Below, one piece after another: positions 47,600 through 58,990 of a stretch of DNA of 64,000 nucleotides. The DNA comes from Thinopyrum elongatum (taxonomy: Eukaryota > Streptophyta > Magnoliopsida > Poales > Poaceae): positions 89,237,667 through 89,301,666 of the forward strand of contig CM022301.1 of the NCBI GenBank assembly GCA_011799875.1, in the 5' to 3' direction. Positions within the stretch are counted from its first letter, which is position 1. Every line of letters starts with the position of its first letter. Both the position numbers and the translations under genes were made by a program. The notes under the pieces were generated by a model. The model was not told where the DNA came from. It saw only the letters and a program-made list of their open reading frames with translations, and made no database searches.

Positions 47600-48317
47600 G
47601 AAATTGCGCTTTGCAGGTCATTACGGCACACACGGTCGGTAAAACACAAACATTTGTGATATAGACCATAATCCGACACGGTTCACAGAGAGGAAATGTG
47701 TGCAAGCATGCACACAGTTGCCGTTTGCAAAGCGTGTGTGATGTTAGACAATATCACAAACGGTGCGGGCAAACTAAATGTTTGTGATAGTTGCCTTATC
47801 ACACACAATTTGCAATCATGAACTGTTTCTGATGTGGTACGCATCGTAAATGTTGCACCACTGAATAGCGTGTGCGATAGTTATCATGTACGACGCTGTT
47901 ACGACGGTCCAACATCTCGTAATCCTATCCGACACTCGTACGATGATTAGCTAATCTTTTTAATTAGTTATCGCATACGGTTCGAGAAAAGTGAATGTGT
48001 GTGATTTTCTGCTTATCATACACATTCTATAATCGTGAACTGTTTGTGATGGGCCGCGCATCGTAAATGTAGCACCACAGAATACCGACTGCGATGGTAA
48101 TGCCAGCACACACGAGTAGCAAGGATGGAGCGTTTGGGATATTCGAGATATCAGAAACAGTTTTATACAGACAACTGTATGCATCAAGGCTCCCTATCCC
48201 CGACGGTTTCTAGGTCGTGTGGGAAGGACCCCCCTATCGCCCACACTCAATAGGCGACGGTTTAAAATGCTATCACGGAAAGGGGTTACAAACCATTTGT
48301 ATACCACATTGCTATAC
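47600..48317. repeat. Right subterminal repeats and terminus of inner CACTA
   Basis: Repeats of GTGTGTGAT, CACAAACGGT and GAACTGTTT(G/C)TGATG. A 216-bp tandem pair is marked by CGCATCGTAAATGTWGCACCAC at 47843 and 48059. The end TTGCTATACCAGTG precedes the putative TSD TGA. Confidence 0.6.
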
Positions 48318-48465
48318 CAGTGTGAAGATAATATTTAGATGGTTGTATAAATAACCCGAGTACGATCCCATTCAAACACGAAACATGTACTCAAATTTAG
48401 TCCATATGCTAGACAGTACAAATTGTTTTTTTATTGTTGAGGGAAGTGCAAATTGATTTGGTACT

Positions 48466-48860
48466 GTACACGTTAAGCTTGTTATCCCGATTTTTTTAGT
48501 TTTTTGTTGTTGTTTTTGAATGGCATTTGTAGTAATATAGTAAAATGGGACATGGCTCTGTGTAGTGGGGTGCGAATTGTCTTTTTTTTTGTTTTTTTTT
48601 GTACACGTTAAGCTTCTTCTCTCGAAATTTCAAGCCGCCCCTTGTTATGTCGAAATTTGAAGCTAGCATCTCTATCTATTGTGCTGCGAAACTCCCGCCT
48701 CTTCAACCCGCGCCTTGTTATCCCGAAATTTTAAGATATCTCTTTGTCTCGTTGTGCTCCAAAAACTCCCTCCATCTCAACCCGCACCTTGCTATCCCAA
48801 AATTACAACACGTGCAAAAACTCCCACCTCCTGCGAAATCCCGACACGTGAAATTCCCGT
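48466..48860. repeat. Degenerate repeats upstream of the right outward gene
   Basis: GTACACGTTAAGCTT occurs at 48466 and 48601. A block with CTTGTTATCCCGAAATT-like sequence recurs about every 85 bp (about 48637, 48713, 48788). This is non-coding and could be the promoter side of the right outward gene. Confidence 0.55.
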
Positions 48861-49479
48861 GATACCCCTGAACCAAAAGAACCGCCTAGTTCAAATCGGT
48901 GGGGGTGCTTTTGTTACTTAACCCACATTTCGGACAAGCGCGTCCCTAAGCCATGGTTCCCCCCTCCCATCCCCTCCGCCCCCCATTCGTACATTGAGGC
49001 CGCAAAAACCCACAAAGCCCCACACCCTCCTCTGTCCGCCACCCAGCTGGTTCCCCGACAACATCGTCCACCGCAACAGCTCGACGTCCCTCATCCACCA
49101 CACCGAATGAGGATCCGTCGTCGATCTCATCGCCCCACGGTTCAGCCACCCTGTCCTCCACCTCCACGGAGCTGCCCCGACATTCGCCTCGTCTATCATG
49201 CCACCTCCATTCCCACAGCGTCGTCTTCACCTGCACCACCAGAAGAGCAGCACCATCACCGATTCCTCGGATGAAGCTGAGGCCTAATCGGCGCCACCAA
49301 AGAGGTTCTACACTAATTGCTGCATTTTCTTCTTGATTCGATCTCACGGTGCTGTCGGCGCTCGGTCCCGAGCCGCCATGCCACGACTCCATCTACGGCG
49401 GCATCGCCGACCACTTCCTCCATGGCGTCGCTCCCTCGACGGCGACGTCCACATCAGTAGGAGCTGCTGCTCCGGCTCT

Positions 49480-49765
49480 CGCTGGCCCTGCTGCTGCTGC
49501 TTCGGCTCTCGCTCGCGCTGCTGCTCTACTCTTGCTATTGGTCCCCTGCCTGGTCTGCTCATGCGCTTGCTCGCGCTGCTGCTCTTGCTCTTGCTCTTTC
49601 TTGCGCTGCTGCTCTACTCTTGCTCGCGCTGCTGCTGCACAAGCAGCAGCTCCGGCTCTCGCTCGAGCTCCTGTTGCTGCTACCCGAGATGCTGCTACAC
49701 GACCAGCTGCCCCGGCTCTCGCACGCGCTGCTGCTGCTGCTGCAGGACCAACTGCCTCGGCTGCT
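49480..49765. repeat. CTG/CTC-rich minisatellite
   Basis: Degenerate tandem units built from GCTGCTGCT and CGGCTCTCGCTCGCGCTGCT. They give Leu/Cys- or Ala-rich open frames in three frames, so I do not call a protein. Confidence 0.85.
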
Positions 49766-49876
49766 CTCTGGTAGTATATTCCCTGCTGTAGCGGCTACCG
49801 ATTTAGATCACTGCTACTCTGCCACTAGTGCTCGAGCGGCAAAAACTATTACTGCACTGCTTTTCTGCTACTAGTG

Positions 49877-49960
49877 CGTTCAGTTTCGACAGTGAAATTC
49901 AGTTTCGACAGCAAAATTCAGTTTCGACAGTTAAGTTCAGTTTCGACAGTTAAGTTTAGA
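49877..49960. repeat. 20-bp minisatellite
   Basis: Four copies of CAGTTTCGACAGTKAARTT. Confidence 0.9.
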
Positions 49961-51638
49961 GATGAGCGGCTGATGTATTTTACATCTAGCACTTTTTGGT
50001 TATGTATTTTACATCATCTATTGAAGATGCTAAGAATTCCACTCAGGCTAACATTGTCTCTCTTGTCCTGTTTCAGCCTTGCCGTCGTACAACTCACCGG
50101 AGTTGCTCCAACGACGAAACCCTCTACACAGCGGAGCAGTACCCTCGGCTCCATCTCCAGACGCCTAAGATCTTCTTCCCCTCCTCGGACAACCACATCA
50201 GCCGCAACATCCTCAGCGACCAACCCAATGATGTTGAGATCGACATGGCTTCGCCACAGAGGTTGTACACTTGATGCATTACTTTTTTACTCTACATGTT
50301 ATATATATTGTTCACTGAGCATGCATAGTAACGTGAAATATGATTAGTTTCTCCTACTATATGACAAGCAGTGAGGTACCATGCAACTTAGCTATCCATG
50401 ATGGACTCTCTCGAAAGCCATCATTATTTATTTCTGCATGTTTGAGCTGTGCATGTGTAGATGGGCCTGGGAGTTGAGCTAGTAGGGCAGTGGCCTGGGT
50501 CCAAAGTAGTAGAAGTAGCACAAAAACATTTTTGGAGTGCAGGCTTTTGCCTGTTCAAGCCTACCTACTAGAATCGCCAGTGCTTGAAACAAAAACTGAA
50601 GGAAAAACATAGGAATTGGAAAGTTTCCTATGGTACTACTATTCATGCATTTGGTTCAAAGGAATGGAGAAAAGGAAAACTGTAGGATTTGTTCCTTTAG
50701 TGTCTCCTTCAAAGAAAAACCGTAGGAATTTTAATATCCACTTGGCCTCCTTTTTAAATTCCTATTCATGAAGCACGAGACTAAGAGATAGTAGCATAAT
50801 AGCATTATAACTATAAATTTTCTTGTGGTTTGACTTAATTTGACCATGCTTCTTTGCATTCCTATGATCTTCCAATTCTTGTGAACCAAACACCCAGATT
50901 GATAGAAATCCTGTGTTTTTAAATTCTCTATTTTGCACGTGCATTCCTATCCTATTCCTGTGTATTTCCTATCCCTGCATTGTTAGAATCCTCCAATTCA
51001 AACAAGCCCTTACATAATTACTTCTGTTACAAATATGTGTCAAAGAAAACCTTGTGTGGTTTGTCCCGCTCCTACTGCGCTATCGTCCACCCCAGCCCAG
51101 CTGCTCCAAGGATGGAAGGGTTCACCACAGCAGGGATCTGCCCTCTAGACAGTCTTTCACCACCTCAGATCTTCTTCCCCGCCACCGGCAGCCAGGGCAA
51201 CTGCATTACCATCATCAACTGAGCAGATGACCTTGAGGACTACACGGGTCTGCAAGAGAGGTCGCACTCTTCCGTGTCTGCTTACGTTATGCATCGCTTA
51301 ATATTACATGCTAATTTGTCGTCCTGTTCACCGATTAGACTCCAAGTCAGGTCCAAACTAATGCTCAAACTTGAGTTTTTAAATGGTTGTGGGGTACATA
51401 TTGGGGCAGCAATCAATAGTATATGTCTACTATCTGGTTAATCTCGGGTGTCTACTACGAGTTTCATGTTGGGTGGGAAACACACATTAAAGGAGCCATT
51501 ATCTGTATTTTTTAACTGAAGCTATTATCTGCCTGCTATCATTGGTTTTGGGTCTATCCACAGGTTGCTACCATCACTCTGGATTTCTGCATGCACTCCT
51601 TACATAATCTCACTATGTTTTATTCCTTTGCATGTCAG

Positions 51639-52801
51639 TTATTGGACACAATGGTACTGAACATGTAGAGCAAAAGAGACGAGCCTTGCGCGGCAATAAA
51701 ATTTCATGCAGACGTCGCTCCATGGTGTGCGCAAAAGCAACCCCCTCCCCCCATTCCAGACTATAATCAAGAGGAAGATAACTGTTCAGAGGGGATTCAG
51801 AGGGAGCAGACCACTCCTATTTACCCCCTGAGGTCTTTTGCTCTCACTTGGCATGCTGATGTTGGTCATATCATGCATATGGCACCTTGCATTGCTTACC
51901 TTATACATCAAATATGTCATCTGCTTAGTTTAGACATGCTTTGTGTGAATGCCATATGTTTAGTTTCTATATCACATATATTAATTATGCAATGCCATCT
52001 TGTTTAGCCAGGCATCATATATGTGAATTTTGCAATGCCATCCTGGTTAGCCAGTCATCTTATATGTGAATTATATCATGCCATCCTTTTTTATTACGTA
52101 TTAAATTTGTCAACAATGTTAGTACATTAAATTACTCTTCTTGTGCATCAGCCATTCGACACGGTCATGGAAAAATCTGGAGTGAAAACAAGGTCTTCAG
52201 AGCAGACAATCCTATCTGACAAAGCGCGTGTCTTGCTGGTTACGGATAGCTACTCAGAGGAGGATTTAGAGATAGATGACCAGTCCTATCCCCCCCCCCC
52301 GAGGTGCATGCTCTAACTTGGCAGGGTTATATTGCTCATATCGTGCATATGGTGTCTTGCATTGCTATGTCATTTGCTTAGTTTAGACATGCTTTGTGTG
52401 AATGCCACCTGTTTAGTGTCTAATTACCATATATGTGAATTATGTAATGCCATCTTGTTGCAAGACATTATATATATGTGAATTTCGCAATGATATCTTG
52501 TTGCAAGGCATTATATATGTGAATTATGCAATGTCATGCTGTTTAGCCAAGCATCGTATATGTGAATTATATCATGCCATCTTTTTTTTTGTATTACGTA
52601 TTCCATTTGTCGACAATGTTTGTATATTCAACTACTCTTCCTATGCATTAGCCATTTGAATTGGTGATGGAAAAATCTGGAGTGAAAACAAGGTCTTCAA
52701 GGCAGACAATGATACCTGCTGAAGCAGATATCTTCCTGGTTACAGATAGCTCCTCAGAGGAGGATTCAGAGACAGATGACCAGTCCTATTTTCCCCCTGA
52801 G
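51639..52801 (+). pseudogene. Right outward gene: class II exons in tandem (three copies)
   Basis: Exon-like copies at 51639-51832, 52152-52303 and 52652-52801 each follow an AG acceptor (GTCAG, CATCAG, CATTAG) and end CTGAG or CCGAG before a GT donor. The best copy (52652-52801, 50 codons, open) encodes PFELVMEKSGVKTRSSRQ and an acidic run SSSEEDSETDD. The middle copy has a C-homopolymer that shifts frame, and the first is more degenerate. A fourth, longer relative lies at 56568-56930. This is exon multiplication inside one CACTA gene. Confidence 0.6.
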
Positions 52802-53270
52802 GTGTATGCTCAAACTTGGCAGGGTTATATTACTCATATCATGCATATGTTGTCTTGCAATACTTAGTTTTTACATCATACACACAATATTGAATGCCAT
52901 CTGCTTAGTTTAGACATCATATATGCGATTGCCCTCTGCTTACTTGCTTAGTATATAAATCATATATTTGAATTATATCCTGCCATGATGTTTACATAGA
53001 CAACATGTATCTGAATTATGGAATGCCAACCCATTTTCTGAAGACATAATATAGTTATATCATCTCATCCTGTTTACATAGTCATAATATTTTGAATTAT
53101 GTCATTCTATCAGTGAATTATATCATGCCATCATGTTTCCATCGACGCCATGTATGTGAATTATGGCATGCCAACCACTTTAACATACACATTGTATAGT
53201 TATATCATGTCATCCTGTTTACATAGTCATCATATTTTGAATTATGTCATTCTATCCTGTTTAGTTAGCC
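51890..53270. repeat. Intronic minisatellite (about 45 bp, ATGTGAATTATGCAATGCCATC type)
   Basis: Many degenerate copies of CATATATGTGAATTATRYMATGCCATCYTGTTTAG between the class II exons, continuing after the Caspar insertion at 56382-56500. They mark the flanks as one original intron. Confidence 0.8.
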
Positions 53271-53737
53271 ATCATACACTACTAGGGAAAACCCTAGTGG
53301 TGGCGCGGATTTTAATGCTATCAGTAGCGTGGTCTAACCCAGCGCTACTACTAGTAACTGTATCAGTAGCGCTGTTCTGTCACGCGCTACTATTAAGTAG
53401 CTGTAGCGCTTTTCCTGTCCTCGCGCTGCTGATGTATCTTTCAGCATTTTTTTCTGCTTTCTATTGATGTAGAACAGTACCCGTTTCAATAAACTGCTAT
53501 TTCACATATACCAGATAACAATATCATTAACCACAATAACAGATACTCATATATAGTCATACAGTAGTCATACAATATCATTAAGCATTATAGGTACTCA
53601 TATATAGTCAACATGCATCCTCACACACATATATGGTTCATACAGTAGCATATATGATAAGCAGTACTAGGTAGTCATACATCCACACATATATAGCAGT
53701 CTACTAGGTAGTCATACAGCCACACACATATATAGTT

Positions 53738-54951
53738 CTAGATGATATCGACGATGATCGTCATCCTCAAGCCTTGGCGGTGGGTGTTCCTGATAGTAAT
53801 TAGGATGGCCTGTCCAACACAAAGAGTCTTGCCAACGAGGAAGCTCTTCCACCCAACCGAGCTTAAGTGTGTGCGACCGTCCGTGTCCACGTCGTACGCA
53901 CAGGTGGTGACGGAGCCCCTTGCGGTAAGGCGTATTCCAGCTGAGCCTTCTTCATCAGGCTTGATACCACAACTCACAGATAGGCTCTTTGGCAACTTCT
54001 GAATAAGAAAAACATATCAATTAATAAGTAGCCTCGCACATACTCTTGCAAATATATTTCTACTAAGTATAGATTTCTACACTATCAAAAGACACAGTAC
54101 TACATTTCTACTAAGCATGAATTCTACTAATAAGTATGGATTATCTACACTATTAACAGTTCCTTGGATTCTATACTAATAAGCATGTCATTGGACTCTA
54201 CACTAAAGCATATCATCGGCTAGCTTCCACACAGCATATCATTGGACTCTGCACTAAGCATATCATCGGATTCACTAAGCATATCATTGGATAATTTGCA
54301 TTTGTAAGTATAACAATAAAGCATATCATCAAATTACTACAGTAAGTATAACATACCATGACAAGCCGATCAACCATGGTACTTGTCAGGCGGGTCACGA
54401 ATGGCACCCCGACAAAGTCAGCACGTGGCGGAATTATGTCCCATAGGTTGCACACCTCCTCCTCGCTCAGCCTCATTCTTTGAGCATAGATGGCTTCATC
54501 AAGTGGGTCCTCATCATCTTCATCATCTTCCTCCATGTTGACATAAATGACAGCCAGCTTGGGTCTTTCTGCTCTGAAGGAGAAGCTGATCAACTCACCA
54601 CCAGTGATACCCATGTGGGCGAGGAAACGGACCCATCCATCTCCTCCAATCTGCGATATATTGCGTCCTTTCTCGACCTCCATAGTGTAGGGGCCCCCCG
54701 GAGCCTCAAAGGTCACAGTGTCTCTGGTCAGCTTGTTGAATTTCAACCTCACATTGCATGGGACGATCTGTGTAAAAAAAGCAAAATGACACAATGCATT
54801 TATGCCAATAACACTAAAAACAAAATAGTTGTCACAAGTTTCATATAATTAATTTGTTACTGCCGCATGAAGAAAACTCGGCTAGAAGTAGATGCCGAAT
54901 AGCGTGCCAGTTGCAAGGCTGCTGGCGCACCTTGACTTGCATAGTCGACAT
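53738..54951 (-). CDS. Three-exon gene encoding two B3-like domains, inside the Caspar CACTA
   Basis: Exon 1 54951-54931 (MSTMQVK, donor GTGCGC), exon 2 54767-54357 (acceptor TTTACACAG, donor GTATGT), exon 3 53998-53738 (acceptor TTCTTATTCAG, stop TAG). All joins are phase 0, giving about 230 codons without a stop. The first B3-like unit shows KFNKLTRDTVTFEAP, GGDGWVRFLAHMGITGGE and LISFSF. A Glu/Asp linker follows. The second unit shows KLPKSLSVSCGI, GIRLTARGSV, GRTHLSSVGWKSFLVGKTL and GQAILITI. B3 domains bind DNA in plant transcription factors. The exon 1 start is the only ATG that keeps phase with exon 2. The gene is either captured host sequence or the element's own accessory protein. 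Confidence 0.7.
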
Positions 54952-54999
54952 GGTGGTGGTGGTGACGGCGCCATTTTCCTAAAGCAATATGAGCAAGGA

Positions 55000-56100
55000 T
55001 GAACGATCCACTTCACAGGAAAGAAAATCAGTAACATAAAGTTCTCAATGCATCGATCTTAATCGGAAAACGGAATATTCAGGTTTAGTAATTAAAATTA
55101 ACAGCATGCACATGCTTCCGTAGTGTGAGAAATTAACAGAATATCTAGTCACAAAGGCTAACGAGAACTGCAGTGTGAGACATTACATATAACAAGAACT
55201 GCCATGCTACTGTTTTCAATCTTTGTTGTTTATCTTGTGCATATAAAAAAACAAAACAAAATTTCAAAACTTATTAGATTCTGCATAACATAGATGGACA
55301 ATTTCATCTCTAGAGGAGCGGGGCTCTCTCTACGTTCTGAGGGATCCTTTAAGGGTCCTCAACATAGGATGGAGCAAAGGAGACCGACAGAAAAATGGCC
55401 CGCCTAAACTCTTTGGTGGTCATGTCGTACAATGGTTAGCATCAGTACTAGTTAAACAAGATCAATGGATCTAACAACCACATGTAGCAACCTAGCATGG
55501 GATGATCATCAAGCTCAACATGCAAACCAACATAGCAAACTAGCATCGACTAGTCATGAAGCTCAACATAGTACCATACTAGCATCGAAACCGACATGAA
55601 AAGCATGTGCATCTACCACAACAAGAACATCATCATTGCTGACAAGCAAAACCTAGCATACTACCAAAATCGTGCCACTAGCATCTGATCTACCACATCC
55701 TATGTTCACTGATAAACTCTAATGCTAGCATAACCTACCACAGTACTTCATATCTACCCTAACCTACAATGACTAGGGAGTGATGTAATACATGGGTTTG
55801 AGGAGCGGGGCTCTCAACGTCTCTCTCGTCATCGGACAGTGGGGATAGTGAGGACCAGAGCCGGTCGGAGTGGGGGCGGCGGCGGAGTTGGGGGGGGGGC
55901 AGCAGGGGGAGTGGGTAGGCGACCGGCGAGAGCGCGCGGGCTACGACAGATCAGGGCGGCGAGAGGGGGGAGGAGCATTATCGACGGCGGCAAGAGGTGG
56001 CGCACGATGGCGGCGTCGGGCGGAACCCTAACCGCAACGGCGTCGGGCGGAGGGGATCGATCGGAAGTGAGGGTGTGGGAGGGGCGGGGGCCACGTGGGG
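55000..56100. other. Right half of Caspar element, no gene supported
   Basis: AT-rich to about 55800, with CTAGCAT-rich repeats near 55490-55700, then very GC-rich (GGCGGCG) to 56100. The GC-rich frames lack any conserved pattern. It could be the promoter and 5' leader of the minus-strand gene. Confidence 0.45.
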
Positions 56101-56567
56101 TTTTCTTGTGGTATAGTAGTAGCGCTGCGCACGGGCCGGTGCTACTGCTAAGCCCACTAGCTGCAGCGTTGGTGGACAGGCCACACTACAGCTAAGTGGG
56201 CTTCCGTTTTGGCCTTGCGGCCCACATAACAGCAGTGCGGCCCGTGCTAACCAACGCTACTGCTAAGCCATACCAGTAGCGCGCTTTGTAACCGGCGCTA
56301 CTACAAATTACCAGTAGCGTGGGGGCCCAAACAAATGCTACTGCTAAACTTCTATGTATAAGCATTTTCCTAGTAGTGATATATGTGAAATTGTGTCATG
56401 CTATCCTGTTTAGTTAGCCATCATATATGTGAAATTGTGTCATGCTATCCTGTTTGGTTAGACAACATAAATGTGAATTATTTCATGCCCTGTTTTATTC
56501 CCTACTATCCATTGCACTTGTCTACCATACAATGTATGTACATTCAATTATTTTTCTTGTTTATCAA

Positions 56568-56930
56568 CCATTTGAATTGGAGAGGGTGATGGCAGTATCT
56601 ATGGGAGTAAAAACACGGTCTTTAGAAAAGATAGTGCTACCCGTCGATGCAGATAGAACCGCGATTGTACTTGCCCAAGAACCAGCCCCACCACACATAA
56701 CCCAGACTCACGCAGATTGTACCCCTACCCAGTTGGACAGAGAACCAGCTACACCCCTTCTAACCCCAACCCCAGCAGATAGTAACCCAGTTCCAGTTGA
56801 CACAGCACCGTCTCCACCACAGAGCACCCAAACACGAGCAGTTAGTAAGGAAACTGCAGTGCCCAAAGCACGAGGGCAACCACTCTGAACTCCAACTCAA
56901 CGCTTAAAGCAGAAGAAGAATTGTTCTCAG
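56568..56930 (+). pseudogene. Right outward gene: long class II exon (fourth copy)
   Basis: Homologous start (CCATTTGAATTGG) to the other class II exons, but the preceding acceptor AG reads AA here. The frame encodes GVKTRSLEKIVLPVDADR and a Pro/Thr-rich repeat tail (QEPAPPHITQTHAD, REPATPLLTPTPAD, TAPSPPQSTQT), then a TGA at 56886-56888, and ends at donor CTCAG|GTTAGG. It aligns with the minus-strand exon at 6440-6569. Confidence 0.55.
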
Positions 56931-57411
56931 GTTAGGTTCCGTAGCTATGGTTCATACTCCTTTACTCTTGCATCACTGTATTTACTCATACCAACTAATT
57001 TCAAATTTGAAGGATGCAATTGAAACTCCAATGGTGCAACAGGTATGTTTTAAACATGTTTCTTTAACTGGTTTACTGTTGTAACTTGCTCTATGTTGAT
57101 TTCAGTTTCAATTGAATAAACAGTTATGTTCTCATGTCATGCACATTACAAGTGTTGTTAATGTTGTGTAGTTTCCTGCACTTATATTATGTCTATGCTG
57201 CTTTGTCTTAAACAGATATGATTTGAACTGTCTCTATCTTGATTTGGCAACATAAACTAGAATGATATAGACCATAAAGTGACCATAGTACATAGATATA
57301 TGTTTTTTTCATGTTGTTATCCTGTCCACCTTACTACTGAACTGGTTTACCAAAATGAGTTTCATATACAACATGGTAAACCTGTGATGTGTCTGCTTCT
57401 TTCTCTTTTAG

Positions 57412-57849
57412 AATGCGGATAAAATATTGGAGAAGAGTACCCCGTTATGCAATGGTAAAGGAAGTAATGCAGATAAGGTTCAAGATAGTGAGACATCCCT
57501 GTTGGTCTCCAAGAAAGCTGATAAAAACTATCTTGAAGACAGTGAGACAACCCCAAAGTCCTGTCTTGATGTAGTGTTCGAGTTACTGGCCACTACTGCT
57601 GGCACAAGCTCTTCGAACTCGCTGCCTGAATCAGTTCGGCTTCTTGAGTCTCAACTTCAAGTTCAAAGACATTGATTAGATGTGCTGCGACATGAAGCCG
57701 AAGGACTGAGGAAGTCCCTGCAGAATTCAGATGCATACTTTCTGGTGCAACAGCAAGCGTTGGAGGATTTAAGCGCCAAACAAGAGAAAGCTAATAAGCT
57801 TGCTAAGCTTCTTGCTAGCATGGTGGATACCCAGGATATTGTTTCTTGA
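57412..57849 (+). pseudogene. Right outward gene: terminal exon (coiled-coil)
   Basis: Acceptor TCTCTTTTAG, 146 codons to TGA 57849, interrupted once by a TGA after QVQRH (CGA-type change). It contains LEDSETTPKSCLDVVFELLA and a C-terminal heptad-like run (LLESQLQ, LRKSLQNS, QQQALEDLSAKQEKANKLAKLL). This is the plus-strand counterpart of 4748-5164. Position beside the subterminal array and the coiled coil fit a TnpA-like DNA-binding partner; function is inferred only. Confidence 0.65.
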
Positions 57850-58139
57850 ACTCTTCTGAAGTGGTTTCAGTTTTGGACTTGTTTTGCTGCAGCGTTTATT
57901 TGCACTGGTCGCCAACTTTGACAACCAGTGTATGTAATATGCTGCTTTGTTCCCCATATTTGCACTGGTGGCGAACTTTGATGCCTAGTGGATGTAATAT
58001 GTGTAGTAGCCGTAATAGCCTAGCGTAAGTTGCTTGCTTATTTATTTCCTTGTTGTCTTGTTTATTTGTTTGGTTGTAGTCAGTGCAGTTCTTTTTCCGC
58101 GGTTTGCTAGTGGCTGCAATAACCTATTTTTAAAAACTA

Positions 58140-58990
58140 GGCCACAATAACCATAGGCAACATACAGACCATTGTAACCATGGTCCTGCTATCTGCTGTA
58201 GTTACCATGGGCCTCCTACGGGCCTTCTACATGCCGTAGAATCAATGAGCCTTCTACGGGCCATATGATCGATTGGCCAAACATGGGTCGTACTATTCGT
58301 GGACCAATAACAGACCGCAATGCGGGCCGTAAACGGGCTAGAGTGGGAATCGTCGGTTTATGGGGCGACTATAACGGGTCGTTAATAGGCTGATGAGTAT
58401 AACAGGCTTAATTCTATCTACAGGCATAACGGGTCGTTAATGGGCCGTATTTGACGACGCTATGAAACTACCCAATGGATTAATGGGCCGCAAACGGGCC
58501 AACTTTAAACACGGGCTGAATTTGGCCCACAAGCGGAACAGGCCAGTAATGGACCGTTAGTAATCGAATTATGCAAATGAGCCCAAGAATAAATGGGCCC
58601 TTAGAAGGCCGAAAGATAACACGGGTTGGAAATGGCCCAATGGAATAATGGGTTGTTAATGGGTATAAAGAGATACACTGTTCATTATGGGCCAGTCTCA
58701 CCACGGCCCATTAATGGGCCAAGAGTTACAAAGGGCTGCATATGGGCCGAAAGACGTCATGGGACATACATGGGCCGGAAGTTACAACGAGCTGGAATCA
58801 TATTGGACGGCCCAAATGACGCTACTGGGCCTAATTCGGATAAGACATAACGGGACATGAGTTAGCGGGTTGTAAATGGGCTATATGCGAACAGGCCGTT
58901 AACAGGCTTTCTGTGGGCCGGGCCGCTACCTTTTGACCAAGTCAAATGGGCCGGCCTTTTGACATGAATGGGCCACTGTTGGGCCGAGGC
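58140..58990. repeat. Right subterminal GGGCC array
   Basis: Dense GGGCCGTTAATGGGCC-like units with spacing of about 15-25 bp, the mirror of 3651-4480. Confidence 0.75.

Larger units (their letters stand above)
8539..48317. mobile_element. Inner CACTA element (putative) carrying several genes
   Basis: The left end reads CACTACTGCAGGATGTTGCTA preceded by TGA (8536-8538). The right end, on the minus strand, reads CACTGGTATAGCAATGTGGTA and is followed on the plus strand by TGA (48318-48320). The ends are only moderately similar, but both flanks share the subterminal motif GAACTGTTTGTGAT (8817 and 48037), and the TSD matches. Without nested retroelements the element would be about 14 kb. Its content is outward-facing: minus-strand genes near the left end and a plus-strand B3 gene near the right end. 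No transposase is seen. A 3-bp TSD can match by chance, so the pairing is a working model. Confidence 0.5.
49145..51260 (+). pseudogene. Right outward CACTA gene: class I exons in three tandem copies
   Basis: Three related exon-like blocks end at about 49304, 50261 (start 50077, acceptor CTGTTTCAG) and 51260 (start about 51096). All end with AGAG followed by a GT donor, and two share a CC(T)(A/C)AGATCTTCTTCCCC core (50169 and 51165). The frames are not all open: TGA at 51220 and TAA at 49286 lie inside copies. No domain is recognised. The copies lie at the 5' side of the gene whose 3' exon is 57412-57849, but joining them is inference. Confidence 0.45.
53277..56378. mobile_element. Caspar-type CACTA, non-autonomous
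   Basis: Ends CACTACTAGGGAAAACCC and TTTTCCTAGTAGTG, with TSD ATA (53274-53276 and 56379-56381). Subterminal repeats at both ends use the GTAGCGC / GCGCTACT core (53312-53425 and 56110-56350). It carries one minus-strand gene (53738-54951) and no transposase. It is inserted in the intron minisatellite of the outer unit. Confidence 0.93.

Noticed and set aside
49333..49791. Cys/Leu/Ser-rich and Ala-rich open frames
   Set aside because: Three frames are open at once over a CTG/CTC minisatellite, so length comes from repeat composition and not from selection.
55839..56195. Gly/Arg-rich plus-strand frame in the Caspar element
   Set aside because: It lies in GGCGGCG-rich sequence, with no splice sites or domain, and on the strand opposite to the element's clear gene.
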